A stretch of 47,536 nucleotides of DNA from Nostoc sp. ATCC 43529 (GTDB taxonomy: Bacteria > Cyanobacteriota > Cyanobacteriia > Cyanobacteriales > Nostocaceae), in the NCBI GenBank assembly GCA_003326205.1, contig LWTK01000062.1:1-47536 (forward strand), written 5' to 3'. Positions 27,211 to 33,319 of the stretch are shown piece by piece. A model generated the notes under the pieces. It had not been told where the DNA came from, did not search any database, and saw only the letters and a program-made list of their open reading frames with translations. Each line of letters starts with the position of its first letter. Position 1 is the first letter of the stretch. Position numbers and translations under genes: made by a program.

Positions 27211-27240
27211 TCTACACGCTGATGTAGAAACGGGTGTAGA
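27211..27240. promoter_or_regulatory. Three evenly spaced TCTACA/TGTAGA half-sites at a start codon
   Basis: TCTACA (27211-27216), TGTAGA (27223-27228) and TGTAGA (27235-27240) are each separated by exactly 6 nt, giving a 12-bp period, and end 1 nt before the ATG of the RHH gene at 27242. The first two form an inverted repeat. RHH dimers typically bind such 6-bp half-sites. This strongly suggests autoregulation at the ribosome-binding region, since no Shine-Dalgarno sequence is present there. Confidence 0.6.
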
Positions 27241-27241
27241 A

Positions 27242-27805
27242 ATGGCGAAAGTTGAACGAGAATCAATCAACTTCAAACTGCCCAAGCCTTTAGCCGAGGC
27301 GCTCAGAGCCGTAGCCAAAGAGCGCAACACCACCGCCACTGATTTAGTAATTCAAGGTCTGTATCACGTCTTGGGTACTGTGGATGGTATGGAAAGTGGT
27401 ACAGAAACCCGTCTACACCAACTCGAAGCAGAATTAGAGCAGTTGGCTAACGGTATAGAAAGCCGTGTAGATAATGAATTAGGGCAGCACTCCAAGCGGT
27501 TGAGCAGTTTGGAGCAAAAGCTAGAAGCGATGGCAACCAGGCTAGCCCAATTAGAGGGGCAGCGCTACAAAAGTCCAACCAGAAGACAAGGTTATCCTTA
27601 CAACAGCCAAGTTCCCCAATCGATAGAACTTCAGCCATTCCTAGCAGAGAATTTAGCTAAAAGGTTGGGAGTTGATACGGCAACCCTGGCGCGTGAGCAA
27701 AAAAGTAAAAGTCAACCTGAATTTGAAAGCTGGAGCCGCAATCGAGATCCAAGTAGTACAGCGTGGCGCTATCAGAATGACGGGCTTTATCATCCCATCA
27801 AGTAA
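27242..27805 (+). CDS. RHH-plus-coiled-coil plasmid protein
   Basis: 187 residues. The N-terminal 45 residues look like a ribbon-helix-helix fold (RESINFKLPKPLAEALRAVA, then TTATDLVIQGLYHVLG). Residues 60-115 form a coiled coil (QLEAELEQLANGIESRVDNE, RLSSLEQKLEAMATRLAQLE), and a polar tail ends in SWSRNRDPSSTAWRYQ. The ATG follows directly after three TGTAGA-type half-sites, so it is probably its own repressor. A partition, copy-control or nucleoid-type role on the plasmid is possible. I do not recognise a named family. Confidence 0.7.
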   Translation: MAKVERESINFKLPKPLAEALRAVAKERNTTATDLVIQGLYHVLGTVDGMESGTETRLHQLEAELEQLANGIESRVDNELGQHSKRLSSLEQKLEAMATRLAQLEGQRYKSPTRRQGYPYNSQVPQSIELQPFLAENLAKRLGVDTATLAREQKSKSQPEFESWSRNRDPSSTAWRYQNDGLYHPIK

Positions 27806-27943
27806 ACATCGCCCTTCCTAGTTCTGAGGGAAAAGTCCGCACAAAGCGCGATGCCTACGGTGTTCTCGTTGCGATCGCCTGAGTACCCCATTCCTGATAA
27901 GCAACTTTTATTAACGCTATCAGCCTTTTGGTGTCAAGTCCTG

Positions 27944-27972
27944 TTGACCAATTGTAACAATATTGTTATATT
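27944..27972 (+). promoter_or_regulatory. Promoter with palindromic operator in the spacer
   Basis: TTGACC (27944-27949) and TATATT (27967-27972) are separated by 17 nt, a good sigma-70 promoter. The spacer and -10 are overlapped by a perfect 14-bp palindrome, TAACAATATTGTTA (27955-27968). A repressor bound there would block RNA polymerase. It drives the small gene at 28007 with a leader of about 28 nt. Confidence 0.65.
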
Positions 27973-28006
27973 ACTTTACATAAGTAAACAAACAAGAGAA
28001 AAAACT

Positions 28007-28177
28007 ATGTACACCACTGTTAATGAAAACGGCGTTCTCAACAACTACCCCACTGAACCCCAGGTATACTGCGCTGAGTACCCGGCAATTTGGGAACAAC
28101 GTAACTACGTTATACAAGGTGCAATTGCAACTATGTTTGTTACTGCTCTAGTTTGGGTTGCTTTTGCGGTTAGTTAA
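28007..28177 (+). CDS. Ssl1498-like light-harvesting-like small protein
   Basis: 56 residues from ATG 28007, with AAGAGAA about 6 nt upstream. The sequence begins MYTTVNENGVLNNYPTEP, then VYCAEYPAIWEQRNYVIQGA and one transmembrane helix (IATMFVTALVWVAFAVS). From memory, this matches the cyanobacterial Ssl1498 family, relatives of light-harvesting-like/HLIP proteins associated with thylakoid complexes. It is normally chromosomal; here it sits on a plasmid under its own operator-bearing promoter with a terminator after it (28224-28258). A naive longer start at 27851 would read through the promoter and is rejected. Confidence 0.75.
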   Translation: MYTTVNENGVLNNYPTEPQVYCAEYPAIWEQRNYVIQGAIATMFVTALVWVAFAVS

Positions 28178-28223
28178 GATTTTTAGACTTTGGTATCGGT
28201 ATCTCCCATTGACATTTGGATTT

Positions 28224-28258
28224 CCCCCGAACCTCGGTACTTAACGCCGGGGTTTTTT
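28224..28258 (+). terminator. Probable Rho-independent terminator of the Ssl1498-like gene
   Basis: CCCCG at the left, CGGGG at the right, with a loop of about 19 nt containing CCTCGG, followed directly by TTTTTT. It lies about 50 nt after the stop at 28177. The short stem lowers confidence. Confidence 0.5.
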
Positions 28259-28373
28259 GCTGTGGAGTGCGATCGCTTAAGCACTCAACTAACAATTTTT
28301 CACAACAGGAAAGGCGATCCAGGGTGCGATCGCCTTTGTCTTTGAGTTCAGAAGTAGATAGGGTATATTCTCC

Positions 28374-28574
28374 CTACAATATTTGAGCTAATGTCACCAG
28401 CAAGGAAACTATTGCTGCACTGGCTCCCAGGATCGGCTGCCAAAATTTGCATAACTGCCGAAATTTCCAAAGTAAAGATTCCTGATTTGCGTGAATATTG
28501 AGATTTACATGAAGTTCAGGTTCTAACTTATCATGAGATTGAGTGGGAATAATCGATTGGGCTTCTTCGTCCAT
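28374..28574 (-). CDS. Small membrane protein, paralogue of 32361-32522
   Basis: 66 residues from ATG 28574, where GGAG lies 9 nt upstream. A longer frame from 28700 would read through the hairpins and is unlikely. The N-terminal 35 residues are acidic and soluble. The C-terminal part reads ESLLWKFRQLCKFWQPILGA and then a transmembrane helix (SAAIVSLLVTLAQIL). The LLW-basic-FW-PIL pattern is shared with a second short ORF at 32361-32522. A hairpin with a 15-nt loop lies 33 nt upstream and a second one 90 nt further. The family is not recognised. Confidence 0.6.
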   Translation of the reverse strand: MDEEAQSIIPTQSHDKLEPELHVNLNIHANQESLLWKFRQLCKFWQPILGASAAIVSLLVTLAQIL

Positions 28575-28606
28575 TTCATTTTTCTCCGTAGTTTGATTTA
28601 CTAAGT

Positions 28607-28637
28607 CAACTTGGGAGCCTGAGAAACATCCAAGTTG
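28607..28637. promoter_or_regulatory. Hairpin with conserved 15-nt loop (copy 1)
   Basis: Arms CAACTTGG (28607-28614) and CCAAGTTG (28630-28637) with the loop GAGCCTGAGAAACAT. It lies 33 nt before the start of the small membrane protein at 28574 (minus strand). On the plus strand it is followed by GCTTTGTTTATTT, so it could also act as a plus-strand terminator. Confidence 0.55.
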
Positions 28638-28696
28638 GCTTTGTTTATTTGTGCGTTGTTTGTTAATCATCTTGTTTTGTATTTTGAGCTTGGGAA

Positions 28697-28729
28697 CCAA
28701 TCTAGGAGCCTGAGAAACATCTAGGTTGG
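28697..28729. promoter_or_regulatory. Hairpin with conserved 15-nt loop (copy 2)
   Basis: Arms CCAATCTAG (28697-28705) and CTAGGTTGG (28721-28729), nine pairs including one G-U. The loop is identical to copy 1 (GAGCCTGAGAAACAT), although the arms differ with compensatory change. Arm variation with loop identity argues for a selected structure. Confidence 0.55.
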
Positions 28730-28737
28730 CTTTATTT

Positions 28738-29143
28738 CATAAATACCATCAATTGTCTTTAGACCAATTCAGAGATTTTACTGGGTTGAGATTATCTTCA
28801 AAAAAACAAAACAAATCTTGTCGTCCAAAAAGTAGCTTTGGGTCATCGATTGGACGACCGATTATATAAGGATTTCTCCGAGATACCAAGTGTGCCATTA
28901 ACCATACAACTAGCTCCTTTCATTGTTTGACGATTCTCAGAGGAATACTTATATGTTTCCTATCTGGAATTAACACACCTGCTTCTGCTTTGTGTTTATA
29001 AATGCTGGAGTCACAGCTAGGAAAAGTGATCAATCGCTCCCCCAATAAATGCACCAGTACCGCAAGCTGCGTCAGAGAAACAAGGGGAGCGATCGCAATT
29101 CAGTAAAATCCCCCAGAACTAAAAAGCGATCGCTCTTGCTGTC
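28738..29143. other. Intergenic region with a 9-bp-arm hairpin
   Basis: No ORF is supported. GTCGTCCAA (28820-28828) and TTGGACGAC (28850-28858) are perfect arms around a 21-nt loop. Near 29088-29136 a HIP1-bounded repeat (GAGCGATCGC ... CCCCCAGAACT ... GCGATCGCTC) is one of four copies of a dispersed element in this window. Confidence 0.4.
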
Positions 29144-29530
29144 TCACCTTTTGAGTTCCCTTACCAACGCGCTAACAGCACAGAGAACTAGAAAAATACT
29201 AACTGCGATCGCTAGTGTTAAAGCAACTGGAGTATTACCCGCCGTCAGCAGTGGCACTAAAACAAACCGGAATGCCAGCAATACAGCAACCGTCCAACCC
29301 CCAGTTCTAAGTAGTAGGGGAAAAAACTGCCGCCACGATGCCCACTCACTGAGGGAAACATCATCTGCCGAGACTTCAGGTTTGTTGCTCTGGGGATATG
29401 GCGAATACGGTTGCAACGCTCCAGGTTCGCTCTCATCAATGTCCAACACTTCAGGAGCGCCACTTTCAGATAGCGCCTCTTTTTGCTCAAAATCGTCTTC
29501 AATAACAGGCAGCACTGGAACTGTAGGCAT
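29144..29530 (-). CDS. Unknown protein with two C-terminal membrane helices
   Basis: 128 residues from ATG 29530, which has GAGGGGG about 8 nt upstream; an earlier in-frame codon at 29587 lacks a ribosome site. The N-terminal 65 residues are acidic and Pro/Ser-rich (PVLPVIEDDFEQKEALSESG). Then follow SEWASWRQFFPLLLRTGGWT and two membrane helices (VAVLLAFRFVLVPLL and ALTLAIAVSIFLVLCAVSAL) with a basic end (RELKR). A long frame exists on the opposite strand but has no gene-like features. The gene is divergent from the XRE-PIN-caspase operon and shares its regulatory region. Confidence 0.6.
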   Translation of the reverse strand: MPTVPVLPVIEDDFEQKEALSESGAPEVLDIDESEPGALQPYSPYPQSNKPEVSADDVSLSEWASWRQFFPLLLRTGGWTVAVLLAFRFVLVPLLTAGNTPVALTLAIAVSIFLVLCAVSALVRELKR

Positions 29531-29619
29531 AAAATCCCCCTCGGTATTGCGAGAAAACTGGTTTACCTTACACCTCATTTTAACCAAATATTTTTTGTTG
29601 TTTAAATTGGTGCGGTTAC

Positions 29620-29681
29620 TATGTTTATATTTTAAACATAAAATTAAAACTTGGTTGTTGGGTTGATTAAACGACTATACT
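29620..29681 (+). promoter_or_regulatory. Operator-like inverted repeat and -10 element before the XRE gene
   Basis: TATGTTTA (29620-29627) and TAAACATA (29633-29640) are perfect 8-bp arms with a 5-nt spacer. TATACT at 29676-29681 is a good -10 about 30 nt before the ATG at 29712, with a weak -35 (TTGGTT at 29651). The repeat could be the site where the XRE protein represses its own operon and the divergent gene. Confidence 0.45.
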
Positions 29682-29711
29682 AGAAGTGAAGAGTTCTAAA
29701 AAAGCTGACCT

Positions 29712-30065
29712 ATGCCTCTGAAACCAAAGTCAAGGGTTGCTAGCCTCCGCGAACAAGCAGGACTTACACAAGTTCAACTAGCAGCACTAGTAGGCGTAAC
29801 CCCCAACACAATCCAGAACTGGGAGAAAGAAAACGGACTTGATCAACTAGAGCGATACCTAAAACTTGCGGAAATCTTTGGCTGTGACGTTCGGGATCTA
29901 GTGCAGTATGTTCCTGCCTCCGAAGAAGATAAGCTAAAACCTAAAGGCTTCTCGTTGGAAGAGCTTCGTGAACTTCGTGAGCGATGGGGAACTGAAGTTA
30001 AAGTTCAAACAACTGAGTCTCAAGCCTCATCCAATAAATCCGAGACGGGAGTACCTAAAACATGA
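29712..30065 (+). CDS. XRE-family HTH regulator of the PIN-caspase operon
   Basis: 117 residues. An N-terminal Cro/C1-type HTH: VASLREQAGLTQVQLAALVG, then VTPNTIQNWEKENG and LAEIFGCDVRDLVQY. The C-terminal 45 residues are helical and polar. Its stop overlaps the PIN gene start by 4 nt (ATGA), and a caspase-like gene follows, so all three are translationally linked. It probably represses the operon and may bind and restrain the PIN protein as an antitoxin would. Confidence 0.8.
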   Translation: MPLKPKSRVASLREQAGLTQVQLAALVGVTPNTIQNWEKENGLDQLERYLKLAEIFGCDVRDLVQYVPASEEDKLKPKGFSLEELRELRERWGTEVKVQTTESQASSNKSETGVPKT

Positions 30066-30874
30066 GCGTCTTGTATAAATTGGCTGACAGCACATCAAGG
30101 ATGAAAGTTCTGATTGATGCTGATATACCTTTAGAGCTTTTTCTCAATCGCAGTGGGCTAGTTGAAAATGCTGAGACTCTCTTGATAAAAATTGCTCAGT
30201 CTGAACAGATTGAGATGTATATATCAGATTTGTGCTTTAATAAATTCCACTTTTATCTCAGTAAGGAAGACATAAAACTTACTGAGGATATGGTCTACAA
30301 GGTAAAAGAGATATTCAGTGAACACATTATTCCTGTTACTCCCACCATCATTAAGCAAGCTCGCAAATCTCCTTTAGCGGATTTTGACTCTGCAATTGAA
30401 GTTGTTTCTGCTATCAGTAAAGGTTGTGGGGCAATCGTTACAAATAATTGCTCAAACTTTATTGGTTCAAATTTTTCTATTCTTTCTGTTGATGATTTGA
30501 TTATACGACAGTCTTTTTTGAGGCTCTTAGAGGAACAAAAAAACACAGATACACGGATGAGAAACACTTATCAACCTTACTCAATTGAAACAGGAAGTAA
30601 GTCTGTTACTAATGATATTGGAGGATTATTGAGCAGTAATGAAACAATTATAAATTCAACAACAGGATTCAAGCTAGATAATGAATTTAAGAACTTCTGC
30701 CACAAATTAAATGTATTCTTTTGTCAAACTGAATTGATGCAAAAAGAAGGGATTCATCTTGATGAGATAGAGCTATCAATCAATATTAATAATGAAGGCA
30801 AGATTATTTTGTGTGGCTCACCTAACGAAGATAACCTTAAAGGAGCAATTAAACTAAAATTTAAACGAAGATAG
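30062..30874 (+). CDS. PIN-domain protein in the XRE-caspase operon
   Basis: 270 residues. ATG 30062 overlaps the upstream stop; an internal ATG at 30101 (MKVLIDADIPLELFL) would also suit. Residues 14-150 form a PIN-type fold: Asp in VLIDADIPLE, then SPLADFDSAIEVVSAI, and IVTNNCSNFIG in place of the usual TND or TRD, so one metal-ligand acid may be replaced by Asn. The C-terminal 70 residues form a separate domain ending in an alternating hydrophobic/polar stretch (DEIELSININNEGKIILCG). It is larger than a VapC toxin. Role inferred: RNase or inactive PIN sensor linked to the caspase. Confidence 0.7.
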   Translation: MSVLYKLADSTSRMKVLIDADIPLELFLNRSGLVENAETLLIKIAQSEQIEMYISDLCFNKFHFYLSKEDIKLTEDMVYKVKEIFSEHIIPVTPTIIKQARKSPLADFDSAIEVVSAISKGCGAIVTNNCSNFIGSNFSILSVDDLIIRQSFLRLLEEQKNTDTRMRNTYQPYSIETGSKSVTNDIGGLLSSNETIINSTTGFKLDNEFKNFCHKLNVFFCQTELMQKEGIHLDEIELSININNEGKIILCGSPNEDNLKGAIKLKFKRR

Positions 30875-30875
30875 T

Positions 30876-32189
30876 ATGTCTAAACAGTGGGCTATCGTTG
30901 TTGGAATTAATAACTACGACAATCTACCAGCGCTGAAATATTCCCAGCGTGATGCAGAGCTAATTGCGAATCTGCTGCGCGATGACCTGAATTTCGAGCA
31001 AGTATTTTTATTTACTAATAACTCTCGTCCACTTAGCACAACACCGCCAATACCAACTCAACCAACTTTCGGAGGTTTTAGACGCTTTTTAAGAGCACAG
31101 TTTGAGAACCCTTGTTTGACTACTGGAGATAACTTGTGGTTTTTCTTTTCTGGACATGGGTTGCGCTGCAAAGATAAGGATTATTTGATGTGTTCAGACA
31201 GTGACCCTGGAGACATTGAGCATACCGCAATCCCAGTCAGCTATGTTGCAGAAAGGTTACGGCGAGCAGGTGCTAGTAATGTCGTTTTGCTTATGGATGC
31301 TTGCCGGGATGAAGGTACTAGAAACGCTTTAGGAATTGGTTATGAGCTTCATCAAGGAGTCGTAAGTTTTTACTCGTGCGAAGCAAATCAACGCGCGTAT
31401 GAAATTGATGAGTTAGGACACGGTACGTTTACTGCTGCACTTATAGAAGGACTTCGCTTGAGAGATAACGAAAATTGTGCGACCGTAGAGCGTCTTGACC
31501 GATATTTGAAGTACCGAGTACCAGAAATGAATCAAACCTTTCTCCGACCTCAGCAGAATCCTCATGTAACGATTGATCCTGCTGACAAGTTACATCTTGT
31601 ATTAGTTCCTCAAAATTCAACTCTCCAAGATATTGCAACCCTCAAACTTGATGCATTTCAAGCAGAGCTTCAAGGGAAATTTGAGTTAGCTAAGCAGCTT
31701 TGGATACAAATTAACATAGCTGCTAAAGGCTCAGATATGGATGTTATAGAAGCTTTTTATAGAATATTTACTAATTACTCTTATAGAAAGAATGTAGATA
31801 AAGATAAGAATTTGGACTGCAATATTTCACATAAATCTTCACCAGAAGACCTTAGTGAATGTGGAAATGAATTGCAAGATAAAATCCCTCCAGAAAATGA
31901 AACAGAACTATTGATAAGATATAAAAACGAAATTCTAATTCAAAATAAATTGGCACAAATACAAGAGGGACAAATTACATTTTATCGTGAGATATTAGAA
32001 GCTAAGAAACAAGAGAATGAAAAGTTAATACAAATGATAAATTCGTTAAATGATCGACTTGCTAATACTAGTCAAAATATTGTAATTAGCGGTAATGTAC
32101 ATAACTTCAACTATGCTTCAAGTTGCTCGCAGATCAATACTAAAGCCGATGAAATGAATTCATCTTTTAGGGAGCATCCCAATTTTTGA
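30876..32189 (+). CDS. Caspase-like (metacaspase/C14) protein
   Basis: 437 residues; starts 1 nt after the PIN gene stop. An N-terminal caspase-fold domain carries the catalytic dyad His94 (WFFFSGHGLR) and Cys143 (VVLLMDACRDEG), preceded by AIVVGINNYDNLPAL and closed by SFYSCEANQRAYE and GHGTFTAALIEGL. After about residue 250 comes a helical, TPR-like part, then a coiled coil (about 345-405) and a tail IVISGNVHNFNYASS of a type seen in cyanobacterial multidomain conflict proteins. Such caspases often execute regulated cell death or act in antiphage complexes. The absence of a signal peptide suggests a cytoplasmic site. Confidence 0.85.
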   Translation: MSKQWAIVVGINNYDNLPALKYSQRDAELIANLLRDDLNFEQVFLFTNNSRPLSTTPPIPTQPTFGGFRRFLRAQFENPCLTTGDNLWFFFSGHGLRCKDKDYLMCSDSDPGDIEHTAIPVSYVAERLRRAGASNVVLLMDACRDEGTRNALGIGYELHQGVVSFYSCEANQRAYEIDELGHGTFTAALIEGLRLRDNENCATVERLDRYLKYRVPEMNQTFLRPQQNPHVTIDPADKLHLVLVPQNSTLQDIATLKLDAFQAELQGKFELAKQLWIQINIAAKGSDMDVIEAFYRIFTNYSYRKNVDKDKNLDCNISHKSSPEDLSECGNELQDKIPPENETELLIRYKNEILIQNKLAQIQEGQITFYREILEAKKQENEKLIQMINSLNDRLANTSQNIVISGNVHNFNYASSCSQINTKADEMNSSFREHPNF

Positions 32190-32326
32190 GGATGCGATCG
32201 CTCACCTAATCACCATCTTCAAATGTTCCATCTGCGTAGGAAAAGCGATCGCAAGTTGGGGTTGCGATCGCCAGCAGCAATAATTTTGAGCAATGTCTAC
32301 GGCTGCAAGCTACGCATCCATTGAGC

Positions 32327-32349
32327 TATCTGGCGGATTCCGCCAGATA
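32327..32349. repeat. 23-bp perfect palindrome
   Basis: TATCTGGCGGA and TCCGCCAGATA around a single T. It lies 12 nt beyond the stop of the small minus-strand ORF at 32361. No T-run follows, so it is more likely an mRNA 3' hairpin or a dispersed palindromic repeat than a classical terminator. Confidence 0.5.
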
Positions 32350-32360
32350 AAGCGACTTAT

Positions 32361-32522
32361 CTAGTGAAGCAGCAACTTCATTAGAGAAGCGATCGCTACA
32401 ACAACCGCCAATATAGGATGCCAGAACCTACATTTTTGTCGCAGCCGCCAAAGTAAACCTCTGTGGTGCTTTGGATGGCGTAACCTATTATGAAACTGTG
32501 AGCGTTTGGTTACTCTAACCAT
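32361..32522 (-). CDS. Second small membrane protein, paralogue of 28374-28574
   Basis: 53 residues; ATG 32522 has GGAG 7 nt upstream. The N-terminal half is strongly basic (MVRVTKRSQFHNRLRHPKHH). The C-terminal half GLLWRLRQKCRFWHPILAVV followed by a short membrane helix aligns with the protein at 28374 (LLWKFRQLCKFWQPIL). A hairpin with the same 15-nt loop length lies 37 nt upstream, the same layout as its paralogue. Too short for ordinary ORF callers. Real expression is likely given the paralogy, the ribosome site and the conserved leader. Confidence 0.6.
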   Translation of the reverse strand: MVRVTKRSQFHNRLRHPKHHRGLLWRLRQKCRFWHPILAVVVAIASLMKLLLH

Positions 32523-32558
32523 AAAATGTCTCCATTGATACGTTAATTTTTTTGACTT

Positions 32559-32593
32559 GCTGACTTGGCAGTTTCCTAGGCCACCAAGTCAGC
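32559..32593. promoter_or_regulatory. Hairpin with 15-nt loop (copy 3)
   Basis: Perfect 10-bp arms GCTGACTTGG (32559-32568) and CCAAGTCAGC (32584-32593) around a 15-nt loop. Read on the minus strand, the loop (TGGCCTAGGAAACTG) shares GCCT..GAAAC with the loops of copies 1 and 2. It lies 37 nt before the small membrane protein at 32522. Followed on the plus strand by TTTAATTT, so it may also end the caspase-operon transcript. Confidence 0.55.
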
Positions 32594-32922
32594 TTTAATT
32601 TAAGTGTCGGGTTTGTGTAACCGCAAAAACTGGGCATCTTCTACTAAGTAATGTCACCACCTAGTAACGTCAAATGACAGCAAAAGCTGTTATTTCTAGA
32701 GTTCAAAGATAGAGTTACCCTCAAAGATAGAGTTTTCCGGTGATTCTGACCTAAGTTGCCCACATTCGTTGTTGTGGCGTTTTAATGAGTATGACCACCT
32801 CCTGTAATAACTTGGTCAACTTGACTAAACTGTTATTTCCAACCTGTAGTAACTGCCCTGTTATTCCCAAAGCACTCATAACTTAGAGTTCCTTATGGTT
32901 TGCGTTAGGGATGAAGGGCGCA
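32594..32922. other. Non-coding region with direct repeats and a candidate promoter
   Basis: No ORF supported. TCAAAGATAGAGTT occurs twice (32703-32716 and 32721-32734, offset 18). A small hairpin ACAGC/GCTGT lies near 32682. TTGACT (32821-32826) and TGTAGT (32845-32850) with an 18-nt spacer make a plausible plus-strand promoter about 65 nt before the solitary CRISPR-like repeat. Confidence 0.4.
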
Positions 32923-32957
32923 GTTTTCAATTCTTTTCCCCTCACGGGGATGGAAAC
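32923..32957 (+). CRISPR. Solitary CRISPR-repeat-like unit
   Basis: 35 nt starting GTTTTCAATTCTTTT, with a TCCCC-TCAC-GGGGA stem-loop (32937-32950) and ending in ATGGAAAC (32950-32957), the usual 8-nt 5'-handle form left by Cas6 in cyanobacterial type I/III systems. Start, stem position, length and GAAAC end all match the architecture of cyanobacterial repeats I know (for example those ending ...CTGAAAC). No second copy lies within 100 nt on either side, so there is no array or spacer, and no cas gene is in the window. It could be an array relic, a chance hit or a repeat-mimic RNA. Confidence 0.6.
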
Positions 32958-33072
32958 TATCACCTTCAGCTGAAATCCCGGCCTTTATAGTTGAAGTCTG
33001 TTTAACTTTGGTTTCAAAACAAAGCCATTTGGCTTTATCTGGCTACGCTGATGTCGCACTTTCCTTTCTTAA

Positions 33073-33107
33073 AAACAAAAAACCCAGTCGTTATGACTGG
33101 GCTTTTG
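33073..33107 (-). terminator. Rho-independent terminator, mainly for minus-strand transcripts
   Basis: An 8-9-bp stem (GCCCAGTC / GACTGGG, loop ATAAC) followed on the minus strand by GGGTTTTTTGTTTTT. On the plus strand it is followed by only TTTT, so it could act weakly in both directions. It lies about 210 nt downstream of the minus-strand gene ending at 33320, and could also end a plus-strand RNA carrying the solitary CRISPR-like repeat. Confidence 0.7.
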
Positions 33108-33319
33108 TGGGGCTATATTCCCCTGATTATTTATAGAAGTTATTTATAATTCAGCATTCTGATAGTTACTACAACTAGGGCGCAGTCCATTTCTGAAAAC
33201 TGTGTTTGGCTCTAAAAATATCCTCCTATACAAAGAGCGATCGCTCATTGAGCAACTAAATCCCCCAGAACTAAAAGCGATCGCTCTGTTATGGTTTTAA
33301 CTACGCTATTGAAGCGATT

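Noticed and set aside
26922..27339. Overlapping minus-strand frames upstream of the RHH gene
   Set aside because: They read through GC-rich REP-like repeats, which create long open frames without coding meaning.
27851..28006. Upstream start for the Ssl1498-like gene
   Set aside because: It lies before the promoter and operator; the family N-terminus MYTT starts at 28007.
28374..28700. Longer start (28700) for the small membrane protein
   Set aside because: It would translate through hairpin copies 1 and 2; the GGAG-preceded ATG at 28574 is better supported.
29049..29666. Long plus-strand frame (205 codons) opposite the 29144-29530 gene
   Set aside because: Ser/Thr/Arg-rich composition typical of an antisense shadow, no ribosome site, and it covers the divergent promoter region. 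The minus-strand gene has a strong ribosome site and clear membrane helices.
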